A stretch of 64,000 nucleotides of DNA from Trichobilharzia regenti (taxonomy: Eukaryota; Platyhelminthes; Trematoda; Strigeidida; Schistosomatidae): positions 15,669,452-15,733,451 of the forward strand of contig OX235267.1 of the NCBI GenBank assembly GCA_944472135.2. The letters are read 5' to 3'. Shown here piece after piece: positions 54,828 to 63,790 of this stretch. How positions within the stretch are numbered: the first letter of the stretch is position 1; each line of letters starts with the position of its first letter. Position numbers and translations under genes: made by a program. The notes under the pieces were generated by a model. That model was not told the DNA's origin, did no database searches, and saw only the letters and a program-made list of their open reading frames with translations.

Positions 54828-55113
54828 GAATTGAATTTTTGATTTTCCCGTCGATTGTTTGGACCGAAGTGCTCGGTCTCAGGTTGACATGTCGGCTTCT
54901 TGTGCAGATGCTTCGACAATGTCTGGGGATTTGATTTGTATACAATTGGTGGATAACGCTTTGGCGTTTGAAACTATGGGTACTGGGTTCGAGCCTCAGT
55001 GGGAACGTCATCACTCACTGAGAAATGCAGGTACATCCAGCTGACGAGTCCCAAATAGGACGAAATGCGCTTTATCCTGGATTCCACTGCTAGCCACCAT
55101 CCACCAATTGTAT
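54828..55113. mobile_element. SINE A fold-back copy with 13-bp target duplication
   Basis: AAAGAATATTCTT occurs at 54,815-54,827 and 55,114-55,126. The left part (to ~54,950) is the SINE A 3' tail in minus orientation; the right part is plus orientation from the tRNA arm (B box GGTTCGAGCCT) through an intact-core hammerhead to CCAATTGTATA. The two parts together equal about one full-length element, with a switch at a shared GGTGGAT. This fits twin priming on one RNA. Confidence 0.8.
55027..55090 (+). ncRNA. Hammerhead ribozyme in SINE A, intact core
   Basis: Core CTGACGA (55,041-55,047), stem II GTCC/GGAC, GAA (55,062-55,064), stem III ATG with TAT including a G-U pair and loop CGCTT, C17 at 55,076, predicted cut 55,076/55,077. 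Stem I strands are GCAGGTACATCCAG and CTGGATTCCACTGC. These strands match the published Smα hammerhead as I recall it; stem III is longer and weaker. Confidence 0.8.
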
Positions 55114-55126
55114 AAAGAATATTCTT

Positions 55127-55518
55127 CTCGAACACCTCCTTTTCATCATCAGCTTCTACAGTTATATGCATCCATCCATATTAGTGAATGAATGAATGAA
55201 TGAATTAGTGTTATTAACAACAACATTAATGTTGTTTAAATAACATCGAATCATTAAGGAAATAAATGCAATACAATTCGATAGCATCAGGAATATTAGA
55301 AAAGATAATAATACAAACTGATGAATTTATTGTTTCCACTAAAGGCTGACCAGGGCAGTAATAGTGGCTGACTGGACTCGTTTCCTTTTGCATACAGAAT
55401 ACCGGTTGTTTCAAGGGAATCGCAATAGCCTCTGCTGCTTGGGGTATATAGTATCTGGGTGGTTTCGGCAATTTGTTTGTTTCCCGATGGATGATAATGG
55501 AGAAAGACTCTTTAATAT
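55127..55518 (-). pseudogene. PLE-beta 3' end: C-terminus and terminal region
   Basis: Minus strand: PKPPRYYIPQAAEAIAIPLK followed by QPVFCMQKETSPVSHYYCPG (the PLE C-terminus, 55,500-55,330), then terminal region to 55,127 with ACATTAATGTTGTTTAAATA. The coding part resumes at 56,062 beyond an inserted fold-back. Confidence 0.7.
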
Positions 55519-55527
55519 TTCTCTTTT

Positions 55528-56052
55528 ACCTCACTGAACGAAATATTCCCATATTGAGCGAAGAAAATTTTCTTTCCGACGATTCATTTTCATGAGCTGC
55601 TGTACAGTCGTAATTATAATTAACACAAAAATCTTTAAACCAATCAGATACCGGTAAACTTTGTCCCTGAAAATTGTACTACATAATGTAAGGTGTAAGA
55701 AGGGATGACTAATTTACAATTAGTTAGATAGGAGACAGAAGTTGGCATGTCTTAACAAGTGTGAGATGATGACTAATCAATAAGCTCATGTAGAATTGAC
55801 AGGAACCAGCGGAAAGGCTATACAAAAACACTTTATAGCTCTTATAGACATGCAAACTTCTGTCTCCTATCTAACTTACAATTAGTCATCCCTTCTTACA
55901 CAATACATTATGTGGTACAATTTTCAAGGACAAAGTTTACCGGCATCTGATTGGTCTAAAGATTTCTGTGTTAATTATAATTACAATTGTACGGCTCATG
56001 AAAATGAATCATCGAAAAGAAAATTTTCTTCGCTGTTTGTGTGTTTTTCTTA
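55528..56052. mobile_element. Fold-back PLE terminal unit with 9-bp duplication
   Basis: TTCTCTTTT occurs at 55,519-55,527 and 56,053-56,061. Between them lie two inverted copies of the PLE-alpha terminal region (about 55,548-55,755 minus; 55,845-56,050 plus), each with GTACAGC/GTACGGC, CTCATGAAAATGAATC and AAGAAAATTTTCTTC. The ~90-bp centre itself starts and ends with GCATGTC/GACATGC. No coding sequence. It interrupts PLE-beta codons. Confidence 0.7.
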
Positions 56053-56061
56053 TTCTCTTTT

Positions 56062-56345
56062 GGTCGGTTTGAAACAGGTGGAGTCACATCGAGTTATCGA
56101 TGCTTCTCACTGCACCTTTATTTAACCACACTTGTGGGTGTTCCCTAGCGGGCACGAAAAATCGAATTTCTAGAGCAACGGCCGATATAACTTGCCCCAT
56201 CATAAGCGTAGGTCAATTGGCAGATACAATTACAATTGGCTAGCTATTCTAGGTACTTCATCTTTCAATTGGGGAATCACCACCGATCGTGTAGAAATTA
56301 GAACTTTTAGTTTTCTAGCATTCAAATTACTTTAAACTTACACTT
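56062..56345 (-). pseudogene. PLE-beta GIY-YIG remnant
   Basis: Minus-strand text similar to 47,860-48,120 and 13,600-13,720: DEVPRI..., CAYDGASYIGRCS-like residues and the RNSIFRAR segment. Stops are present. It is upstream of 55,518 in the same element. Confidence 0.55.
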
Positions 56346-56987
56346 TATTTTATTTGCCATCAGTCGCCAATAATAAATGACCAATGATAGCTTAGAGACC
56401 AATTAAAAATTTTCATGAGTACATTTGGCAACCTACCTACATAACTGAATGATTACAGCAACAAGAATTAAAAAAAATTAAAGAGATACATTGTCTCGAA
56501 TGGAGATTTGGTTAGTCCAGTGTGATTCAAACCAGCCGCTTTTATTTCTCTCATCATAAATATTACCCAAAAAAAAAAAGAAAAAAAAGATACAACTGTG
56601 GTCTGAGGCTATAAAATTGTCATAAAATTCATTTTTATATGTGCATATGTATCTGATTTTGTCTATTTAACTACACCCATTATTTATCAAATGTTACAAA
56701 AATAAAAAAATCAAGTTTTTTTTTTTGACGATTTTAACTGTTTATCCAGAAACAGATTTCGATGATTAATGAAGGGAATTAAATACACAGGTATAAACAA
56801 ACATACAAATATAGAGATATTACAGCAGGTACTACACACCACTTACTTCTGCTTTGATAAATCAATTTTTTCTTCACCTCATTGTTATCCGGTTTCGGTA
56901 AGCTGAAAAGGAGCACATTGAAGTGAAAGAAAGCATATTACCTATAGTCTGGATGTTGATTTATTCTGAGAGGGGTTATATTTTGTT
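56346..56987. other. No gene recognised
   Basis: Contains an A-rich run (56,567-56,589) and a T run (56,715-56,725). No motif recognised. Confidence 0.35.
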
Positions 56988-57182
56988 GATAAGCAAATAG
57001 CGTTATTAGAAGACGGAGACTGTCTGAAAAATGTGATGTATTAGCGCTATACATTTCGAACAATCTGATCACACATTTACTTGTCAAGTCAATATATATA
57101 GAAAGGTTAAATTAAACAAAGTGAGAGAAAACGGAATTAAGAATAATTAACACAAACGTTTGGTAATCCAATCAAATAAGGA

Positions 57183-57509
57183 TTACCAAGGTAGGTTAAG
57201 AGTAATGACAAACTGTTTTTGAATACACAAGGGGGGCTTAAGTCTATGAATAGCTATAGCCTCTGCGTATTTCAATAAACGCCCTTGACCGTTTTTATAG
57301 ATGACCTTAAAGGCTGAGTTAACATCAATCTTATGGTTCATCATCTCGATTAGATGTTTAGCTATAGACGAATTTGGTAGTCTGCCACCTGCATCTATTA
57401 GCTTGTAGCAATTCATCTGTTTTTCTAACCATTTTGGGATATGCTCTCCCACCCTCACGTGCAAAGCGCGATTACTCCTCCCTATGTATGTATGTCCACA
57501 CACACACAC
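57183..57509 (-). CDS. PLE GIY-YIG C-terminal frame, minus arm
   Basis: A 108-codon open frame: CGHTYIGRSNRALHVRVGEH (endonuclease core), IPKWLEKQ, SSIAKHLIEMMNHKIDVNSA, FKVIYK and the C-terminus. Only the last part of a PLE protein is present. It is intact in sequence but has no RT and no proper start. Confidence 0.65.
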   Translation of the reverse strand: MCVCGHTYIGRSNRALHVRVGEHIPKWLEKQMNCYKLIDAGGRLPNSSIAKHLIEMMNHKIDVNSAFKVIYKNGQGRLLKYAEAIAIHRLKPPLCIQKQFVITLNLPW

Positions 57510-57572
57510 GAAAATTGGTAAATTGTATGGGATGTGATATAATCACTTGTGCACTTTTGGGGTTGATGAATT

Positions 57573-57799
57573 GTGACAAGCTAATAGATGCAGGTGGCAG
57601 ACTACCAAATTCGTCTATAGCTAAACATCTAATCGAGATGATGAACCATAAGATTGATGTTAACTCAGCCTTTAAGGTCATCTATAAAAACGGTCAAGGG
57701 CGTTTATTGAAATACGCAGAGGCTATAGCTATTCATAGACTTAAGCCCCCCTTGTGTATTCAAAAACAGTTTGTCATTACTCTTAACCTACCTTGGTAA
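57573..57799 (+). pseudogene. PLE C-terminal frame, plus arm
   Basis: Same amino-acid text as the minus arm from KLIDAGGRLPNSSIAKHL to the end. Upstream codons in the centre are not PLE-like, so the endonuclease core is missing. It is open but truncated. Confidence 0.65.
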
Positions 57800-58028
57800 T
57801 CCTTATTTGATTGGATTACCAAACGTTTGTGTTAATTATTCTTAATTCCGTTTTCTCTCACTTTGTTTAATTTAACCTTTCTATATATATTGACTTGACA
57901 AGTAAATGTGTGATCAGATTGTTCGAAATGTATAGCGCTAATACATCACATTTTTCAGACAGTCTCCGTCTTCTAATAACGCTATCAAAATTTATAAAAG
58001 GGACTAATTGTTTTAGATAAGCAAATAG

Positions 58029-58320
58029 GATAGAGATATAATCGATGGATAACCCACTTTGGTGTTTGAAACTATAGACACTGGGTTCGAGCCTCAGTGG
58101 AGGTGATATCTTCACTCATTGACTCACTAGCTGACGACTCACTGTCTCAAATAGGATGAAATGTGCTTTGTCCTGGATTCCACCAACGCTAGTCATCATA
58201 CACCAATTGACTTTAAGTTACATGACCAGACGTCGTTGAAGTGTCTGCTACAAGGAGCTGTCATGTTAATCTGAGACTGAGAACTTCGATCCAATCAAAC
58301 AATCGATTGGAAAAACAGGT
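58029..58320 (+). mobile_element. SINE A, uniform orientation
   Basis: Plus strand: tRNA-like head with B box GGTTCGAGCCT (about 58,084-58,094), hammerhead region and 3' tail. The core CTGACGA is present (58,131-58,137), but a 6-base insertion (CTCACT) precedes stem II, so folding is impaired. It follows directly on the duplication of the fold-back PLE. Confidence 0.7.
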
Positions 58321-58620
58321 CGGGTGCTCTCGTCGAGCAAAGGTACAATGGCTGTAATCAGAGAATGGGGCTTTCCACACGGATACGAGAACATATTCCA
58401 GCGAAATGGTTTTACTAGGGAGAAAGGTAGTATGTGCGAAGCACTATTCTAGAACATCCGATCGACTCCAGTCACTCTGCCAACCCTGACCATGATTTGA
58501 AGATCATCTACCGCATCCATGCTAACTTGAGGGCAGCGTTTTCTTCGTTACTGACTTCTATAAACACCGGAGGCCTTGAAAATTCATGACTTTAAAAGCC
58601 AGACCTTTGTGAACAAAAGA
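58321..58620 (+). pseudogene. PLE-alpha GIY-YIG C-terminal fragment
   Basis: Plus strand: endonuclease text corresponding to 1,680-1,436 (minus), with MAVIREWGFPHGYENI in a shifted frame, RTSDRLQSLCQP and ANLRAAFSSLLTSI. It is the same subgroup as the copy at 1,436-1,990. Confidence 0.6.
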
Positions 58621-59137
58621 AGTGTGCACAATGCCTTCTTCTGCCTTGGCTGTAGAGAGATAGACATTTATTCATTTATTTATTCTATGTACCTTTCCCT
58701 TATTACTACGATTATTATCATTATTATCATAAATATTCTCACTCTGAATTGTCTCCACTTGTCCCACTTATCATTCTTAATCCAAAATTATTAATTTTTA
58801 TTTTAACAATATTGAATTCTATCTTAGCAAATTTCACACCATGTTATGTAACATTTTATATTCGCCTGCTAGTCCTATAATTATGTACCCCTTTCCAAAA
58901 TCTATACACCTTATGTATTATTCTATATATGGCATTAATTGTTTTGCTACGTGACATTTAACTATGATTATAATCACAAACATCTAAGTTATAATTGCAT
59001 TTCATACTACTACTATTATTATTTCATGTATTCACACTTTTAATCCAATTCCCTCACCGGATATAACTTCTTAAAAACCATATATATACGACTGTACAGC
59101 TTGATAATAAATTCGTTGAAGAGAGTCACTTCGCTAG
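58621..59137 (+). repeat. PLE-alpha terminal region
   Basis: Plus-strand counterpart of 905-1,435 and 59,916-60,287; ends with CTGTACAGCTTGATAATAAA (about 59,093-59,112). With the minus copy at 59,916 it forms inverted ends. Confidence 0.6.
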
Positions 59138-59405
59138 ATATTATCTAGGATGATGACTAACACTGGAATCTATGATGGGAGTCTCATCTCACTTGGAATG
59201 TTACCGGTATCCCTAGTGAGTGATGACGTTCCCACTTCAAATTACACCACTCGGGACACAGAAGCCAGTTATTACATGCATCTTGAATTCCCCTCCTAGT
59301 CACTATCCACGAAATAGTGTCATGCTAATCCTCAGACACTGTCGAAGCATCCTTCGAACATTTCGGTTCAATCAGTTAAAGGCAAGAACAGAATCAACTT
59401 CAACA
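59138..59405. mobile_element. SINE A fold-back copy, old
   Basis: The left part (to ~59,235) is minus orientation, from the post-hammerhead segment to the tRNA arm. The right part (from ~59,285) is plus orientation, from the segment after the hammerhead to the tail (GAAGCATCC...CGGTTCAATCAG). The order is as at 53,533-53,870. Both halves are diverged, and the hammerhead core is destroyed. Confidence 0.55.
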
Positions 59406-59877
59406 TATGAGATCATAATTTGTATTCGATTTATTGAAATTATTTTCAATTTCTGATCGAATGATTGTGTTTCATTGAAATCGTTTCATTCTTCTTAGTG
59501 TGTTGGCTTCTAGTGTGAGACTTAAAAATGGATGAGATGTGTATTCTAAATTTTACTGTCAGTTGATGTCTACTGGTTAACTCGGAGGTCTCCTCGAATC
59601 ATTCCTGCTAGGTGCCAACATATTGACACAGAGGTAAGTTCGAAATAACTTCAGTAAGTGTCAGTAAGCACTCATTGAGAAAAAGTATGGCTGTTATGGC
59701 TGAGTGAGTAGCTTAGTGAACAACACTTTCCCTCTTAGAATGACAGGCACGGAGTTTAGCTGTCAGTGGGAGAAAACATTCAATCAGTGGAATCCATACA
59801 CTTTAAGCTCACTGGTTGCAAAAGCAATAAAAATGCACTACGCTTTTAGCCACTATCGATTGAGTAGCACCATTTTT

Positions 59878-59878
<1 letters not shown>
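59406..59878. other. No gene recognised
   Basis: No motif recognised. A tRNA-like or RT segment was not seen. Confidence 0.3.

Positions 59879-59915
<37 letters not shown>
59879..59915. repeat. (AT)n microsatellite
   Basis: An uninterrupted AT dinucleotide run of about 17 units. It sits at the outer edge of a PLE-alpha terminal region. Confidence 0.9.
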
Positions 59916-59919
<4 letters not shown>

Positions 59920-60287
59920 TTTTAAGAAATTATATCCGGCGAGGGAATTGAATCTTAGGTGTGAATCCATAAAATAGTAATAATAATCATTTGTAATGCA
60001 ATTAAAACTAAAATGTTTGTGATTATAATCATAGTTAAATGTCAAGTGGCAAAGGAAATTAATGTCATATATAGAATAATTCATAGGATGGATAGAACTT
60101 GAAAAAGGTATGCAGTTATAGGATTAGTAGACAAATCGAATAAAATAAAAGCGTTACGTAACAGTGTGTGAAATTTGATAGCATATAACTTAACGTTGTA
60201 AAAAAATCGATTTAGAATGACAAGTGGAACAAGTGAAATAATACCGGGGATAGTTCAAAGTGAGAGTAATAGTAATCGTAACAATTG
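59916..60287 (-). repeat. PLE-alpha terminal region, minus strand
   Basis: Minus-strand copy of the terminal region at 58,621-59,137; also matches 985-1,380. A SINE B has inserted at 60,288. Confidence 0.6.
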
Positions 60288-60625
60288 CATGGAGGATTTA
60301 ATCATGACTGACATCAGTAGAGAACCACTGGAAAACCTGGGAGTACTGGACACCATTTCGTCCTAGTTTGGGACTCCTCAGCAGTACGCACCCACCGGGA
60401 TTCGAACCCAGGACCTTCTGGTTACAAGGCGAGCTCGTAGACCATTGAGCCACTGGGACCCGATCCAATGGTCCTTGAATTCTAACTTTGCCAGTTCACG
60501 ACATAGCGCGACCACTTCGCAATGTCTTTTTGATGAGTTACTGCCTCATCTTCGACCTGCTGTACCCTACTGGTCACGGCTTCCCACTAGAACCCCAGGT
60601 TAACTGCCTGAATAGGGCCAGTCAA
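60288..60625 (-). mobile_element. SINE B, full length with 10-bp target duplication
   Basis: GTAACAATTG borders the element at 60,278-60,287 and 60,626-60,635. Minus-strand order: 5' unit of ~150 bp, tRNA-like head with A box TGGCTCAATGG and B box GGTTCGAATCC (both match Pol III consensus), hammerhead (60,343-60,389), 3' part. It is the cleanest SINE B in the window and is not inverted. Confidence 0.85.
60343..60389 (-). ncRNA. Hammerhead ribozyme motif in SINE B
   Basis: Minus strand: stem I GTACTG pairs perfectly with CAGTAC; core CTGAGGA (60,381-60,375) fits CTGANGA; stem II GTCC/GGAC; GAA; then stem III ATGGTGT (consensus ACAGCTGT, so weakened); C17 at complement of 60,349. Core and stem I are intact, stem III is poor. 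Confidence 0.7.
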
Positions 60626-60714
60626 GTAACAATTGACGTAATAAAGGAAGAGTATATAAATTTAATAGACAAAATGAAAAACATTGGTAGAAACAAAATG
60701 TGATCAAGGATAAC

Positions 60715-61400
60715 GTTACTTCAGGATAGAGGAATTAAAACAGTGCAAGTTGGAGGGGTTGAACGAACTCTTTCTGTATACAGATATCTGGCTTTTCCGT
60801 TTCGGTAGCCAAAGATGGCTTCATCAATCAATACAGATAAGTCGAATTCTTGATGATTTGGGTAAATTACTTTTTTGCCTTGCAAATGACTTTAAAGGTG
60901 AACAAAAATCGAGTTGAACGATCGATAAACCTAGCTCTACACGAGCAGGTGAATTGATAAACGCACACAGAGTTGGTTAACAGCGGGATCTTATCTTTCA
61001 CGTTGTTGAACAGTAATGGTCAACTGGTAAGGGATATTCTCCACGATGCAGCAAGGAATGTTCTTTTCAGGGACTGTGATATCCTTCTTTTCATGATATT
61101 GAAAGCTATGTCAACTTTGAATTCCAAGCTCATGTGAAGAATTTTCTTGGGTGCGGATGATAAGTCACATTTCATAGGATTTGACTGTGTGTTCTTGTAT
61201 GTGAAACGTGGTGGAAATCCACTTTCTATCAGGATTTTTCTTAGAAGATTTAACTCATCCTCCACAGTATGAGGGCTACAGATTCGCCGAATGCGAAAGG
61301 CAATCGACCGGACCAGGTTTCGTTTTCGACCATATTCGTAGAAATTTCTATATGAATGAAAATATGAAAAATTAACAATCACGTTATCGACACTAAGCAC
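60715..61400 (-). pseudogene. PLE RT connector / GIY-YIG remnant
   Basis: Minus strand: RKRNLVRSIAFRIRRICSPH, ELNLLRKILIESGFPPRFTY, SAPKKILHMSLEFKVDIAFN, RRISQSLKRTFLAASWRI, then YQFTCSCRARFIDRSTR-like endonuclease text (YIG changed to FID). An internal deletion joins it to FKVICKAK and the C-terminus. RT catalytic motifs are missing. Confidence 0.7.
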
Positions 61401-61981
61401 ATGCGATCAAAATGACGCAGTGCCCACCCTGCACATATAGAAAACTACACTAAGGAACAGTTGGGAATAACACTACTTAGAGAAAGTTTTGATATCGTGT
61501 AGATACGTTGATACTTTTATGAGGAATAAATTATGCTGAAAAAAGTTATTAAAGATTATATTGATGTGTTGCATCACATAAACTTATCTAATGTGGAACT
61601 ATGGTGTGTGCTACTGATAAAACTTGTCAGTAGCATATAAAGAGATGTTCATCCAGTGTGGGGATTGCTTGAGGTAGTAGATTCGTCTGCTTTACTTCCA
61701 ACACTAGCGGATTTGTATCCAGAGTCAGAAACAAAAAGAGCCAAGTGCTGTATGCCATCTCATGTGACAGTGAAAGCTGGCTGAAATCAATAATGTTTGA
61801 CATTGCTCATCAGTTTGCAATCACATCGACCAACTGAAAGTCACATACTACCAAGGAACACTGGAGAGGTTTACATAAGCTTCCAAAACACAACAATGTG
61901 GTTATTTCACATTCTGATAGACGATGCTATGTGGTACTAATGAAATGTCAACCCAAGGATAGAACATTGTCAATTGGGAGG
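61401..61981. other. No gene recognised
   Basis: About 580 bases. A segment at about 61,590-61,650 is similar to 31,750-31,830 (both near PLE remnants). No coding assignment. Confidence 0.35.
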
Positions 61982-62270
61982 AAAATAATAATAACAGCTT
62001 TATTCCAAACAGTATTTGTCGTAAAGGTATGGAATTTTCAGCGTGCATTACAATATATTGCATCTGGTTACCTCATAAATTTTATAAGACTTTTAAAATC
62101 AAAAATCAACACCCAAAAAAAGATTAATAAAAAAAATAAATAAAAAGAACAGCGTTGCGTTTACATTGTAAACAATGCACCACAGGATATGAAATATAAA
62201 ATTGGTGTGTAATAGAAGATGGGAACAACAGTGTAATAGTAACGAGGAAAGGAAAACAAAACTAATGGGA

Positions 62271-62658
62271 CTATTTATTAGAGTGCCGCAGTAAGTTGAT
62301 CGTGTCATACCTAACGGATTTCTCATCACATAACAGCTGTGCCAGATATGGTATTGTGGAGTTTTTGTGCTTGGTAGTCCCAGCATATAGCCTCCTATAG
62401 CTGCTTCTAGTTCTACCAGATGAAATACAAGGAGACAGCTGTGTATAGAGAGGATGCTCGGGTTCTGACAATCATTGTATTCACTAGTTTCTTACATGAC
62501 ATCATATGTCTATCCACAATAGTGTTAAACAGTTGGTTTAACGATATCCCACTTGCCCTACTAACGGCTTTTAGTGCCCTTCTCAGCAAAGGAAAGTCTT
62601 TATTAAGTAGTCCAGGAAAGATTAATGGGGAGCAGTAAAGGGGATGGGTAGAATACAA
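62271..62658 (-). pseudogene. CR1-type LINE C-terminal domain
   Basis: Minus strand: FPLLRRALKAVSRASGISLN, then, in another frame, EHPLYTQLSPCISSGRTRSS, YRRLYAGTTKHKNSTIPYLA, the conserved end found in CR1/Rex-like LINE proteins. Frameshift between the two. Confidence 0.7.
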
Positions 62659-62739
62659 GAAGTGACGAACTGAGAAAGCTTAGACTGCTTTATACCAGAC
62701 TGCCTTAACTTCCTAACGTAGAACGTTAAGCAAAACGTC

Positions 62740-63782
62740 TTTCAAGCAACTAGCAAGGTATGGGAAGACCAGGAAAGAACGGTGGAAAAACTCAGCCCAA
62801 GGTACTTGACATTAGATGTAATTTCAACCTCTATGCCGTCAATGAGAGTGGGGCCATGTGAGCTAACTAACTGTTGTAGGTCACGTTTACGTCTGAAAGT
62901 GAAATTGACTACCTGACATTTAGACAGATTCAGCTTAAGACCGTTTGAAGAGGACCACTGACTAATTTCCGACAGAAAGTCATTTAATTTGGAACAATCT
63001 GACTGAGAGTTGACAGGCATAGAAACAGAGAGGTCATCAGCATACTTAACAAAAGTGGCTACATTAGAAAAGGAGAAAGAACAGCACCTAGAGGAACACC
63101 AGCTAAAGTAAGTGAGGTAGTGGAGGACTTTCCATTGTAGACGGTGTACTGCTTCCTATCAGAAAAATAGGAATGCAGCCACTTATTTGTCCAGCTCTCA
63201 GCCTGTATTTCAGCAAGCTTACTTAGCAAGAGAGATGTAGGTACAGAGTCAAATGCAGAGGTGTAACCAAGGAAGGCACACCGAACGTATTTAGCTCCTC
63301 TATCTAAACTGGAGACTATACTATGATGTAGGACAACAGCGGCATCTAATGTTACTATGTTTATAAGCAAACTGGTTGCAGTCATTGAAAGGTTTTAAAG
63401 AGGGTTCAAGATTAAGTAAAATAAGTCTTTCCATAACTTTCAAGAAGGGTGAGGTAATAGCAATGGGTCTAAAGTTAACATTAGGTCCACTTGTTGATTT
63501 AGGCACTGGAACAATTTTGATATTTTTCCATGAGTCAAGTTTAATACTTTTGGAAAAAGATTCGTTGAAAATGTCGGTTAATGTGGAACATAAGATGTCA
63601 GCACACTTCTTAAGGATAACAGCAGGAACACTATCAGGACTAAGGGACTGAGTAGGTTTGAGAGATTGAAGACATTTAAGGACATCAGTCGTATTAAAGC
63701 ATGAGAAGCAGTCATTATTTACGCTATTAGAGTTGGGAATCATAACATCTGCAGGGATACATATGAAGGATTTATTAAACAT
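62740..63782 (-). pseudogene. CR1-type reverse transcriptase, frameshifted
   Basis: First frame (63,782-63,321): LKPTQSLSPDSVPAVILKKC, NESFSKSIKLDSWKNIKIVP, FRPIAITSPFLKVMERLIL, FAYKHSNI. Second (63,385-63,059): CAFLGYTSAFDSVPTSLLL (motif A, with YTSAFD), LAGVPLGAVLSPFL (motif B). A frame break near 63,060 precedes FVKYADDLSVSMPV (motif C, YADD, ~63,020-63,055) and the third frame to 62,742: SQWSSSNGLKLNLSKCQVVN, VKYLGLSFST. Catalytic residues remain but at least two frameshifts disable it. Confidence 0.8.
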
Positions 63783-63790
63783 GTCAGCAT

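Larger units (their letters stand above)
57001..58015. mobile_element. Fold-back PLE 3' end with 13-bp target duplication
   Basis: GATAAGCAAATAG occurs at 56,988-57,000 and 58,016-58,028. Inside, two copies of a PLE C-terminus plus terminal region are inverted: arms 57,001-57,417 and 57,565-57,981, equal in length and almost identical, with a 147-bp centre. The minus arm reads into the GIY-YIG core (MCVCGHTYIGRSNRALHVRV) through the centre; the plus arm lacks it. The encoded C-terminus ends LCIQKQFVITLNLPW on both sides. A transcript would form a ~417-bp hairpin. Confidence 0.85.
61982..63790 (-). mobile_element. CR1-type LINE, 5'-truncated, 3' end at 61,982
   Basis: Minus-strand element with RT (63,790-62,740), C-terminal domain (to 62,270) and a 3' untranslated region ending TTTGGAATAAAGCTGTTATT plus an ATT repeat. 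The 3' end matches the LINE tails at 19,280-19,350 and 16,975-17,070. The clade (CR1-like, schistosome SR1 type) is inferred from the RT text and the C-terminal end. Confidence 0.7.

Noticed and set aside
59879..59915. AT run as a promoter or origin
   Set aside because: Simple dinucleotide microsatellite at a repeat boundary; no other support.
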